64,000 bases of DNA from Bacteroides pyogenes_A (lineage in GTDB: Bacteria; Bacteroidota; Bacteroidia; Bacteroidales; Bacteroidaceae), in NCBI RefSeq assembly GCF_048595595.1, contig NZ_CP184347.1. One strand, given 5' to 3'. Both the position numbers and the translations under genes were made by a program. Every line of letters starts with the position of its first letter. Within the stretch, counting starts at the first letter, position 1. Positions 48,801 through 56,374 of this stretch are shown in pieces. The notes under the pieces are model-generated. The model was not told the origin of the DNA and made no database searches. It saw only the letters and a program-made list of their open reading frames with translations.

Positions 48801-49078
48801 ACACTACGCATGTTGACTTTCACCTCTTGCGAAGTCATTCCCACATACGAAAACACCAGCACATCTTTCGATGCGTCATTCACCTTCAAGGTATAGTTAC
48901 CGTTAATGTCGGTAACTGTTCCGATACCGACAGCACCTTTAACAGTAACACTGCTTCCAATCACTTCATATCCTTCGCTATCGACCACCTTACCGGTAAC
49001 TGTCAAGCTTTGCGCATACACCGACATGTTGACAAAAGCGAGGATAAACATTAAAAATAATTCTTTTAATTTATACAT
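45881..49078 (-). CDS. SusC/RagA-type TonB-dependent transporter
   Basis: Started at 49078 (MYKLKELFLMFILAFVNMSVYAQ, a good signal peptide); 25 further in-frame codons upstream look non-coding. The 1065-residue protein has the regulatory-like domain (VTGKVVDSEGYEVIGSSVTVKG), DEVVAIGYATVKRKDLTGSVASV, the plug with IDGFPSEDGMSTLDPAEIETIDILKDASATAIYGARGANGV and a barrel ending VFGVNLAF. It is the first gene of the operon SusC - SusD - sulfatase. No regulator gene is adjacent. Possible promoter elements lie at 49338-49443. Confidence 0.95.
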   Translation of the reverse strand: MYKLKELFLMFILAFVNMSVYAQSLTVTGKVVDSEGYEVIGSSVTVKGAVGIGTVTDINGNYTLKVNDASKDVLVFSYVGMTSQEVKVNMRSVINVTLKADAVMLDEVVAIGYATVKRKDLTGSVASVNSKELSKVPTADITQALAGRMAGVQVMQTEGSPGASISIRVRGGISITQSNEPLYIIDGFPSEDGMSTLDPAEIETIDILKDASATAIYGARGANGVVVITTKSGGKGGKSTVTFDSYIGFKKIAKKLDVLSTSEFAMLDYERRVYSATTPEDWDKATKAFENLYGKYSEIEANYADRKGLDWQKETLGRTALTQNYRVGVSGGTDKLNYNLGYSYYDEEGAMVYSGSKKHNISFNMNHKLNNRLSVNARISYDQMKIYGMGTSEGGDRFNKMQHILQYRPTIGINGTDDMLLEDEDPIFLDDAGNVMQNPLLSAAEETNDREYRTFQANGGFTWKLLKGFSFRNTTGMRYQTRRNGIFYGDKSIIAKRSSINGSIQNLENGSFQTSNVLNYKCSGKGHDVTVMVGQEYVNRWNRHFKAAAANFPNDDIGLADLSLGLPTEVASGENYDDKLLSFFTRFNYSFKDRYLLTASVRADGSSKFGKNNKWGYFPAFSAAWRLGEEEFMKRLNVFSDLKVRLGYGMAGNNRIGNYLSLSVLNSVTYPNGDSTQSGYVSKQIPNPNLKWEANKTFNFGFDFGFFNQRLTISPEFYINRSSNLLLNAKLPTSSGYNSMVINAGETENKGIDLTVNSANIVSKSFTWNTAVTLSHNKNSVKRLTGEDIQLWEANFGYNQNTHIIGVHQPLGQMYGYVTEGLYEVSDFDYDVATKTYHLKDGVAHAGDKGNVKPGMWKFKNIDGSEDNKITEADKTVIGNAYPKVYGGINNTFTYKDFDLSIFLTYSLGNDVLNATKLTNTKTALQNKNVLSVAASENRWELVNKSGELITDPQEMAAINRGKTVAAIYDNEVGDTYIHSWAVEDGSFLKLSNITLGYTFPKRVIGKAGLSKLRIYATGANLLTWTKYSGFDPEVSTMGHSLTPGVDFGAYPKSRSFVFGVNLAF

Positions 49079-49337
49079 AATAATAAATTTAGGGTTAGCT
49101 TTATATTTTGGGTAAAACCAATATTCTACAAATACCAAGAATTGCGGAATCAAGTCTTGCAGATAGTTAAAACAAGAATTCTCTCTTATTTAGGATTCAC
49201 TCAATAAATACGTTATTCAGATATAATATTTTATCCGGATATTTTCCGGTCATTTCATTTTTGCTGACAAGCATAAACGTATAAGACAGCAGAGCTATTG
49301 AATAGACCATGTTCTGCCATGATTAGATTTCAACACT

Positions 49338-49443
49338 CAAAAGTAGCTTTCCATCGCTGATCTTCCATTCATTTTTATACAACATTCTACCACATACGTT
49401 CACGCCGCCTGCAATTTTGTTGATTCGATATTAATTTTGTTGA
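49338..49443 (-). promoter_or_regulatory. Candidate promoter and direct repeat upstream of the second SusC
   Basis: On the minus strand TACTTTTG (49345-49338) matches the -7 consensus, about 260 bases before the SusC start, so the leader would be long. Further upstream TCAACAAAATT occurs twice, 20 bases apart (49443-49433 and 49423-49413), a possible activator site unlike the TGNAYNATT sites of the chondroitin genes. The rest of the 621-base gap, up to the Dus gene, shows no gene or repeat. Confidence 0.4.
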
Positions 49444-49699
49444 AAAGACATCTTTCGAAACGATTTTAGCACATTTTAGAATGCGGAAACCTTCCTGTCA
49501 AGCATAAAAGTATTACTTTAGCAGAGCAATAAACGAACATCCTTTAATTTGTGTTTTATGAACCGCTTATGATCGTTGAAGTACAACAGCACCTTTCCCG
49601 ATTATGCCCCACACCGGAGAAACCAACATCTCGCCCCGCTGATCCCCTTGACACAGTTCCGCTCCGGCCTCGAGCAGAAGCGGAGACGAAAAATATAGA

Positions 49700-50656
49700 A
49701 TGATGCAACAAACTCTATCCATACAGTTCGCCCCTTTGCAGGGATATACCGAGACCGTTTACCGAAACGCTCACGAAGCCGTTTTCGGAGGCGCAGACAT
49801 CTACTACACCCCTTTCGTGAGGGTAGAGAAAGGAACGTTTCGTTCGAAAGATGTACGGGACATCAGCCCCGAAAAGAATCGCGTATACCGTCTCATCCCC
49901 CAACTCATCGCCCCTACACCGGAGAAGGCGGAGGCTGTTTTAGGGCTTTTCATCGAGAAAGGTTACCGCGAAGCCGACCTGAATCTGGGTTGTCCGTTCC
50001 CGTTACTTGCCAAACGGCATAACGGTTCGGGCATCCTGCCTTATCCGGACGAAGTAAGAGAGTTACTCCGCATCATCCGCCGCCACCCGGAAATCAACTT
50101 CTCGGTCAAGATGCGTCTGGGATGGGAAGACCCGAAAGAATGCCTCGCATTGGCCGACCTGCTGAATGAGATTCCGCTACGACAAGTCACGATGCACGCG
50201 CGAATAGGAATGCAACAATACAAAGGGAAGCCGGACATGGAGGGGTTCCGCACTTTCTACGAAGTTTGCCGTCACCCGCTGGTTTACAACGGAGATATCA
50301 CCGGCACTGCTGACATCAGGTATCTTTCCACGCTTTTCCCGCATCTGACTGGCGTCATGATAGGACGCGGGCTTCTCGCACGCCCGGCATTGGCGCTGGA
50401 ATATAAAGAGAACCGGACGCTCGGAGAAGATGAATACTGGGAAAGGATGAAAGCGCTGCACACAGCTGTTTTCGAAGGATATGCCTCGCAGTTGGAAGGC
50501 GGAGACGCTCAATTGTTGAACAAGATGAAGACTTTCTGGGAATATCCGTCGGCAGGAATAGACCGGAAGGCAGCCAAAAGCATCCGCAAGAGTACCAGCC
50601 TCAGCAAATATGAACAGGCTGTTTCGGCTTTCTTCAACCAACCGTTGCACCGATAA
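49700..50656 (+). CDS. tRNA-dihydrouridine synthase family protein
   Basis: A 318-residue TIM-barrel flavoprotein. IQFAPLQGYTETVYRN is the FMN-binding start (usual AP..G.T...FR), YREADLNLGCPFPLLAKRHNGSGIL is the NxGCP block, FSVKMRLGWEDP the phosphate/RNA-side strand, QVTMHARIGMQQYKG and VYNGDITGTADIRY the later barrel strands, and GVMIGRGLLARP the FMN phosphate loop. It reduces uridine in tRNA. Which Dus subgroup it belongs to is not clear. Its last codons (LHR then TAA) are the first unit of the 66-bp repeat array that fills the downstream gap. Confidence 0.9.
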   Translation: MMQQTLSIQFAPLQGYTETVYRNAHEAVFGGADIYYTPFVRVEKGTFRSKDVRDISPEKNRVYRLIPQLIAPTPEKAEAVLGLFIEKGYREADLNLGCPFPLLAKRHNGSGILPYPDEVRELLRIIRRHPEINFSVKMRLGWEDPKECLALADLLNEIPLRQVTMHARIGMQQYKGKPDMEGFRTFYEVCRHPLVYNGDITGTADIRYLSTLFPHLTGVMIGRGLLARPALALEYKENRTLGEDEYWERMKALHTAVFEGYASQLEGGDAQLLNKMKTFWEYPSAGIDRKAAKSIRKSTSLSKYEQAVSAFFNQPLHR

Positions 50657-51316
50657 AAGGAATTGAAAAAACAGATAGAAGCGAACAGCCCTGCTTCTAA
50701 TTCCGGGTTTCTGCATCGGTAGAAAGAAGCCGGGAAATAGGTGAGAATGAATAACCCTGCTCCTTATTCCGAATCATACCACCGGTAGAAAGAAACGGAG
50801 AAATAGGTGAGAATGAAAAAACTTCCCCTTATTCCGAATCATACCACCGGTACAAAGAAACCGGAAAACGGATGAGAATGAATAGCCCTGCTCCTTATTA
50901 CGAATCATACCATCGGTAGAAAGAAACCGGAGAAATTGGTGAGAATGAAAAAACCGATTCCTTATTCCGAATCATACCATCGGTAGAAAGAAACGGAGAA
51001 ACAGGTGAGAATGAAAAAACCTACTCCTTATTCCAAATCACAGCATCGGTAGAAAGAAACTGAGAAATAGGTGAGAATGAAAAAACTCCCCCTTACTCCG
51101 AATCATACCACCGGTAGAAAAAAGTCCGGGAAGCAGATGAAAACAGGTATGCTATTCCTTTTGCCGAATCATAGCACCGATAGAAAGAAACCGAAAAATA
51201 GGTGAGAATGAAAAATCCTACTCCTTACTCCGAATCATACCACCGATAGAAAGAAGTCCGGGAAGCAGAAGAAAACAGGCATGCTACTCCTTTTTCGAGT
51301 CGATACACCGATAAAA
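50649..51316. repeat. 66-bp tandem repeat array, about 10 units
   Basis: The anchor ACCGGTAGAAAGAAA (with variants ATCGGTAG and ACCGATAG) starts at 50649, 50715, 50781, 50846, 50912, 50979, 51045, 51110, 51176, 51242 and 51307, a period of 65-67. Each unit reads anchor, AGGTGAGAATGAAAAAAC, CTCCTTATTCCGAATCATACC. Many units can form a CCGGT/ACCGG hairpin. The first anchor overlaps the Dus stop codon and the last lies just before the porin promoter, so the array fills the whole 738-base gap. Within a unit the anchor part and the GGTGAGAATGAAAAAACC part resemble each other about 22-23 bases apart. Confidence 0.95.
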
Positions 51317-51378
51317 AGAAGACGGGAAGCAAGGGGAAGATTCATAACCAAACCCATTGCCGCAATCGTTATTTTATG

Positions 51379-51386
51379 TACTTTTG
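51379..51386 (+). promoter_or_regulatory. -7 box of the outer-membrane barrel gene
   Basis: TACTTTTG matches TANNTTTG and ends only 8 bases before the ATG at 51395, so the mRNA would have almost no leader. It decides against the earlier in-frame ATG at 51281, which lies in the repeat array. Confidence 0.55.
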
Positions 51387-51394
51387 CGGGCATT

Positions 51395-52714
51395 ATGAAG
51401 AAAATGATGTTGACACTTGCGGCAGTTTTATTCACTGAAGCAGGAGATAACCACATAAGGAGCATAAGAAGTTTGTTGACACTTGCGGCAGTTTTATTCG
51501 TTGCAGCAGGAAGTCTGGCGCAAAAGAAGGACTTCAGCTACAAGTTTTACGGTCAGGTGCGCACAGACCTTTACTACAACAGCCGCGCAAATCAAGAGAC
51601 GGTAGACGGATTGTTCTACATGTATCCGAAAGACAAGAACCCCGACCCGGCAGGAAAGGACCTGAACGCCACACCCAACAGCAACTTTTACACACTATAC
51701 TCACGGCTCGGAGTGAACATCACAGGACCGGAGCTGGGCAATGCCACCACTTCCGCCAAGGTGGAGGCCGACTTCCGAGGCACGGGAAGCAGCTTCTCGG
51801 TGGTTCGTCTTCGCCACGCTTATTTCCGGATGGACTGGGGAAAAAGCTCCTTATTGGCGGGACAAACGTGGCATCCGCTGTTCGGCGATGTGTCTCCGCA
51901 GATACTGAATCTTTCGGTAGGAGCGCCTTTCCAACCCTTCAGCCGAGCTCCGCAACTGCGATACCGATATACGGGAAATCACATCCGGCTGACCGGATCT
52001 GCCGTATGGCAGTCGCAATACCTTTCGCAGGGGATTGATGAAAACAACCCGATGAAAAGCAAAAAGAGCCAGGAATATATAAAGAAGAGCATGGTTCCGG
52101 AGCTTTTTGCGGGAATAGATTATCATTCGAAACATTTTCTGGCGGGACTCGGCGTAGAGTTTCTCTCAATGAAACCGCGTACACAAGCCACAGGAGCCGA
52201 CGGGAAAACCTACCGGGTGAGCGAGCGAATCAACAGTCTGTCTTATGAGGCACACGCCAAATATACCGCGAACGACTGGTTCATCGCCGCGAAAAGCGTA
52301 TTGGGGTCGAACCTTACACAGACCTCCGGACTGGGCGGTTTCGGTGTCCGTTCGGTCGATTCAGCAACCGGAGCGCAAAAGTACACCCCGATACGTTTCT
52401 CAAGTTCGTGGCTGAACCTTGTATACGGCAAAAGGTGGAAACCGGGAATATTCGCGGGGTATGCCAGGAATCTCGGCACGCGCGAAGCGCTGCAAGAAGG
52501 CACTCCGCTGTACGGAACGGGCACGGATCTGAAAGATCTTGCTTCACTCGGCACGGAGCTTACCTATAATACGCCCCATTGGAAGTTCGGCGTGGAATAC
52601 CTGTACAGCATTGCAAACTACGGGAAAGACATCGACCGGAAAGACGGGAAGATGCTCGATACGCATCCGGTGAAAAACCATCGCTTCGTGGCGGCAGCCA
52701 TGTTCATGTTCTGA
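51395..52714 (+). CDS. Outer-membrane beta-barrel protein (porin-like) with duplicated signal segment
   Basis: About 439 residues from 51395. The leader contains LTLAAVLF twice, 22 residues apart, because 66 bases are duplicated in frame (see the repeat at 51410). Export probably uses the second copy (SLLTLAAVLFVAAGSLAQ). The mature part, FSYKFYGQVRTDLYYNSRANQETVDG, then alternating amphipathic strands with LRHAYFRMDWGKSSLLAGQTWHPLFG and a final VAAAMFMF, is typical of a 16-strand-like barrel of the DcaP/porin type. Substrate unknown. It lies between two 65-66-bp repeat arrays. Confidence 0.82.
   Translation: MKKMMLTLAAVLFTEAGDNHIRSIRSLLTLAAVLFVAAGSLAQKKDFSYKFYGQVRTDLYYNSRANQETVDGLFYMYPKDKNPDPAGKDLNATPNSNFYTLYSRLGVNITGPELGNATTSAKVEADFRGTGSSFSVVRLRHAYFRMDWGKSSLLAGQTWHPLFGDVSPQILNLSVGAPFQPFSRAPQLRYRYTGNHIRLTGSAVWQSQYLSQGIDENNPMKSKKSQEYIKKSMVPELFAGIDYHSKHFLAGLGVEFLSMKPRTQATGADGKTYRVSERINSLSYEAHAKYTANDWFIAAKSVLGSNLTQTSGLGGFGVRSVDSATGAQKYTPIRFSSSWLNLVYGKRWKPGIFAGYARNLGTREALQEGTPLYGTGTDLKDLASLGTELTYNTPHWKFGVEYLYSIANYGKDIDRKDGKMLDTHPVKNHRFVAAAMFMF
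51410..51513 (+). repeat. 66-bp in-frame duplication in the signal-peptide region
   Basis: TTGACACTTGCGGCAGTTTT (continuing ATTC) occurs at 51410 and again at 51476, exactly 66 bases apart, so 22 codons were inserted. The remainder of the unit has diverged: GAAGCAGGAGATAAC in the first against GCAGCAGGAAGTCTG in the second. Confidence 0.95.
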
Positions 52715-52736
52715 TAGAAAAGCATACGCAACGGAA

Positions 52737-53081
52737 CTTAGCCGTATTCCTTCCAAACCGTTGTGTGGAATACCATCGCGCTGAGCCTGCTTCAGTTACG
52801 GCTTAGCCGCTTTCCTTCCAAACCGTTGTGTGGAATACCGTCGCGCTGAGCCTGCTTCAATTACGGCTTAGCCGCTTTCCTTCCAAGCCGTTGCCGTTAG
52901 TTGCAGAATCAGGCATTGCGCCTTCATATCCACAAGAGCTTATCTCTTTTCTTCCCGAACCGTTAGTTTAAGAGCGGCAGTATGCCCCATATCCAATAAG
53001 GCTTGTACCGCATTCTTTCCCAAACCGTTTAAAAGCCGCCCTCTCCTTAATAAAGGCACGGCACAAGCCTTGCTCCGCCCC
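52737..53081. repeat. 65-bp tandem repeat array, about 5 units
   Basis: CCAAACCGTT (or CCAAGCCGTT, CCGAACCGTT) occurs at 52753, 52818, 52883, 52955 and 53020, spaced 65, 65, 72 and 65. The first two units are nearly identical, starting CTTAGCCG with GTGTGGAATACC in the middle; the last two share AACCGTT, TTAA, AGC and TAATAA/AATAAGG blocks. CTTAGCC and CTGAGCC within one unit are 44 bases apart (2 x 22). The array fills the convergent gap between the barrel gene and the PL8 stop codon. Confidence 0.88.
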
Positions 53082-56000
53082 TTATTTCGTGAGCCTGACT
53101 TCGAAGCTGCGACCTTCCCGGCAAAGGAAGCGAAGTTGCGTCTGCCGTTTATCGGCGGAAACAATCCGGCAATACGGAGTCTCTTCCACTTTCCAGCGCC
53201 CTTTCAGTGTAACGGTCACCGGAATCTCCCCGCTTTCATTATTGATCCACGGACGCGAGTAGATACTGCGTTCGATACGCTTTCCGCCGGCATCGAATGC
53301 TTCGTCGCTCGCCCCGCGATAGAGCGCAAGGTCGGGCTGAGCCACCGTCAGCAGCCACTGCTTCGCCGATTCTTGGCGGGTCATCACCAAGCAGGATGTA
53401 TCCGCACGTTGAAGCAACGCACCGGGCAAATCCGCCTGAGGAGTGTCGAACAAGACGTACGAAGTGACCCGATCGCCGCCGAACTGCACGATATGCGCCC
53501 CGCGATCCTTACGCAACACTTTGTAAGGTATACGCTTCTGCAAAGCAGACATCCTTTGCGCATCCGCCTGAGGGAATACGGCATATTCGTATCCCGCAGC
53601 CTTCGGCGCTTTCCCATGGTCGATGACCAGCGACACCCAGTCGCCTTTCGTCTCCGCGCCCGTATTCTGCATACGCGACAGTTGGGGGAAGTTTTTCTCG
53701 AAACGGGCAGCTACGGGCACATAGTATCCCGTCCCCAAATGGTCGGTCCACAGTTTCCGGTTTCCCGCAGGAGCATCTTTCCAGAACTCCCGTCCCTGCT
53801 TGTCGGTCACAGCCAGTTGGAATACGGTAGTCTCCGTAGGATACTCCGCATTCGCGTTTTCGATGTCCGACCCGAGACAGACAATCATTCCGTCGAGGAA
53901 ATGGAACGATTTGCGCGCGCGGTGCGTACCGTTGTATTTATCATGCTCGTGCAATATCATGCCGAAGTTTCCATCGGCTCCCTGCTGCGAAAGCCCGCCC
54001 GCAAACGCCTCATCCGAATAGAGCATCTCCTCGATGCCCGAGTATCTGTCTACGTTCAGCACGTTTGCTTTCAGCAGTTCCCAAGGCAGATGAATGGAGG
54101 TTGTGCCCGGTATCCGATTCCAGTCGAAGCCGGGTTGCACCCAGCCGCTCGTTGCGGGAGTCACCGTCTGTCCCGGCGCAGCCGTCAGAACCTGAAGGCT
54201 TCCGTGTGCCAGATAACGTCCGTAGAGGTTGGCTCCCAAGTAGTGCTCCGCCGCCCAGAGGTAGCGGGAATGCCCGCGAACCACAGCAGCCCAGTTGCTC
54301 CGCCGCTGCACCGACACGCAGCCGTAGCCGAGCACAAGATTTCCCTGAGGGTCATTCTCCGCGCGGAATCCCTGAGCCGTGAGCCGCCGGGCTATCTCCC
54401 TTTCGCGGACATCGGATACTTTGGGCATGTATTCGGGTTCCTGTCCTGCCGCAGGGGCATCGGCAACCAGGCGAAGATAAGCCGAAGCCATCTCTCCGTC
54501 GACGGCTGACTTTCCGTCGGGCGTACCTGCCATCGCCATCATGGCATAGTGCATGGGAACGAGTTTGCCCTTTCCGTCGGGATGACGCCCCGACATAGAG
54601 AGCGGAAAGTGAAGTGTATTGCAATAAAAACGCATCGCGAACAAGACGTTCTTGACCGTGCGGTGCGCCAGTTCGGAAACGGCAAAGCCGGTTCCGTGAA
54701 GCAGATAAATCATATTCGTAGCCCCGTCGAGCCCGCCTACGGCATAAGCCGGGTAATGGTTGCGGTGATGGAAAGCCGCTCCGTCGGTCTTGAACGAGCC
54801 TGCCAGACCCGCAGCCGGACGGCAACCGTAGTCTATCCACCGCGAGAACGACCGCAGATATTGCAGTTTCTCCGGCGTGTCTTCCATCATCAGGATGCTG
54901 GCAATGCGCCCGGTGGTCTGCGTGTTGAACGAGTCCATATCGATTCCGTTACGTTCGGGTTTGGGATAGACTTCATTGGTGATGGCATACCACCGAAGCG
55001 TACGTTCGGCTTCGTGCAGCTTGCCCGCTTGTCGCAGCACGTCTTTCATCAGGAAGTAAGCCGGATAAAGCCCGCGCACGCTGTAGCCGTAGTGATGGAT
55101 GTTTCCCCAGCAACTGCCGTATGCCACTCCCTGATCGGTGATGTGATCGTACATGGCGAGAAACTTGCTCTTCATCTCTTCCCTCACCTCCGGATTCCCG
55201 CCGCTGTTGTTGTAAGCCACGGCAATACGCTTCATCAGGTCGAAGTAAGCACGCATCTCCACCCCTTTTTTGGTCAGCATATCCTTGTCCCAACCCGGTA
55301 TCAACCGTTCGTAGGCTTCCGAAGCCCGCACCATGAAGATGGGCATGCCGCTCACCATGCCGTTGCGATAGGTAATGCCGTAAGCATCGTAACGCTTGCG
55401 GATGGCGGCTACCTCTTTCGGGGTGACGGCGGAGGGCGTATAAATCATGTCGCGAAAGCGCGTTTCAAGCAGTTGCATCTCCTCTTTCTCGCGATTGGTG
55501 ACAGGCGTCAGCCCGATGTCGGGCTTCAGCAACGAATGCTTGTAAACCACCAGCCAGTGGTTCGTTGTTCCCGCATTGACGAAAGGAACCTGCAAGTCGG
55601 CGGTTTGCTGGCGGGCATCCACCTTCGTGGCCGTAATGAGATGATCGATGAACAGCTCTCCTTTCACAGCCGGAGCAACGATGCGAAGACGGTTCATCCC
55701 CTCTTCGGGCACGCCCTCCATGTCGCGCTCGTAGCATACCCAAGCGGCACGCCAACCTTTGAAGTTGATGCCGAAAGGAAAGGAAGCGCACACACGCCCG
55801 TCTTTCAGAAACTCGAAGCGCACGGTGGCATCCTTCGGCTGTTCGTTGTATATCCACACGATGAAAGCGGAAAGATAGAGGTCTTTCCCCGTAGGGTCTT
55901 TCTTCTCGAACTTCAGATCTTTCTCCAACTCAAGCACTCCGCCCGAATCGAAGCTCCACGCGAGCGACTGCCTGCCGTCTTTATAATGCGCCTGCGAAAG

Positions 56001-56162
56001 CGACAACCGGGAACCGGCAGCCGTAAAACAGGAAGGAACCGAAGAGTCTTCGAAAGAGAACATCCGTTCATGAGTGACCAATTGCGCGCCGGCAAATGCC
56101 GGGCAGAGAAAGAGGCACAGAGCGAGCGCGCCGCGCCGGAAAAGAGAGACTTGTTTCATCAT
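53082..56162 (-). CDS. Polysaccharide lyase family 8, chondroitin sulfate ABC lyase
   Basis: About 1026 residues when started at the ATG pair at 56162/56159, which gives the signal peptide MKQVSLFRRGALALCLFLCPAFAGAQ; the 41 in-frame codons upstream (to 56285) contain the promoter. The layout is N-terminal beta-sandwich, toroid and C-terminal beta domains, as in the 1021-residue Proteus enzyme. FHHRNHYPAY gives His 466 and Tyr 473, and SMSGRHPDG gives Arg 526; FDWNRIPGTTSIHLP is the family hallmark. From memory it corresponds to BT3324. It stands alone, 11 kb from the SusCD/HTCS genes, but its promoter carries the same candidate operator. It is clearly a diverged paralogue of the PL8 at 9748. 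Confidence 0.94.
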   Translation of the reverse strand: MMKQVSLFRRGALALCLFLCPAFAGAQLVTHERMFSFEDSSVPSCFTAAGSRLSLSQAHYKDGRQSLAWSFDSGGVLELEKDLKFEKKDPTGKDLYLSAFIVWIYNEQPKDATVRFEFLKDGRVCASFPFGINFKGWRAAWVCYERDMEGVPEEGMNRLRIVAPAVKGELFIDHLITATKVDARQQTADLQVPFVNAGTTNHWLVVYKHSLLKPDIGLTPVTNREKEEMQLLETRFRDMIYTPSAVTPKEVAAIRKRYDAYGITYRNGMVSGMPIFMVRASEAYERLIPGWDKDMLTKKGVEMRAYFDLMKRIAVAYNNSGGNPEVREEMKSKFLAMYDHITDQGVAYGSCWGNIHHYGYSVRGLYPAYFLMKDVLRQAGKLHEAERTLRWYAITNEVYPKPERNGIDMDSFNTQTTGRIASILMMEDTPEKLQYLRSFSRWIDYGCRPAAGLAGSFKTDGAAFHHRNHYPAYAVGGLDGATNMIYLLHGTGFAVSELAHRTVKNVLFAMRFYCNTLHFPLSMSGRHPDGKGKLVPMHYAMMAMAGTPDGKSAVDGEMASAYLRLVADAPAAGQEPEYMPKVSDVREREIARRLTAQGFRAENDPQGNLVLGYGCVSVQRRSNWAAVVRGHSRYLWAAEHYLGANLYGRYLAHGSLQVLTAAPGQTVTPATSGWVQPGFDWNRIPGTTSIHLPWELLKANVLNVDRYSGIEEMLYSDEAFAGGLSQQGADGNFGMILHEHDKYNGTHRARKSFHFLDGMIVCLGSDIENANAEYPTETTVFQLAVTDKQGREFWKDAPAGNRKLWTDHLGTGYYVPVAARFEKNFPQLSRMQNTGAETKGDWVSLVIDHGKAPKAAGYEYAVFPQADAQRMSALQKRIPYKVLRKDRGAHIVQFGGDRVTSYVLFDTPQADLPGALLQRADTSCLVMTRQESAKQWLLTVAQPDLALYRGASDEAFDAGGKRIERSIYSRPWINNESGEIPVTVTLKGRWKVEETPYCRIVSADKRQTQLRFLCREGRSFEVRLTK

Positions 56163-56190
56163 GGAATATCCGTTTTTTATTTCGTACCTA

Positions 56191-56257
56191 CAAAGATACC
56201 CCTCTTCCTTGCGGAGAAGGGGTATAAATTGTACAGAAAACCGTCTCTTATGGTTCA
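56191..56257 (-). promoter_or_regulatory. Promoter with candidate HTCS operator, second PL8 gene
   Basis: On the minus strand: half-sites TGAACCATA (from 56257) and TGTACAATT (from 56235), 22 bases apart, and a -7 box TATCTTTG (56198-56191) whose first base is 37 bases past the nearer half-site. The box is 29 bases before the chosen start. Confidence 0.72.
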
Positions 56258-56374
56258 GAGCGGCAGACACTCCGGTTATTTCCACCGCAAAATCACGGCT
56301 ATCTCCTCATGCCGTACGGAAGCCGGTGCTCTGAATGCTTCGGTTCGGAAGCTTCGCCGGCGCTTTGTTAAAAG

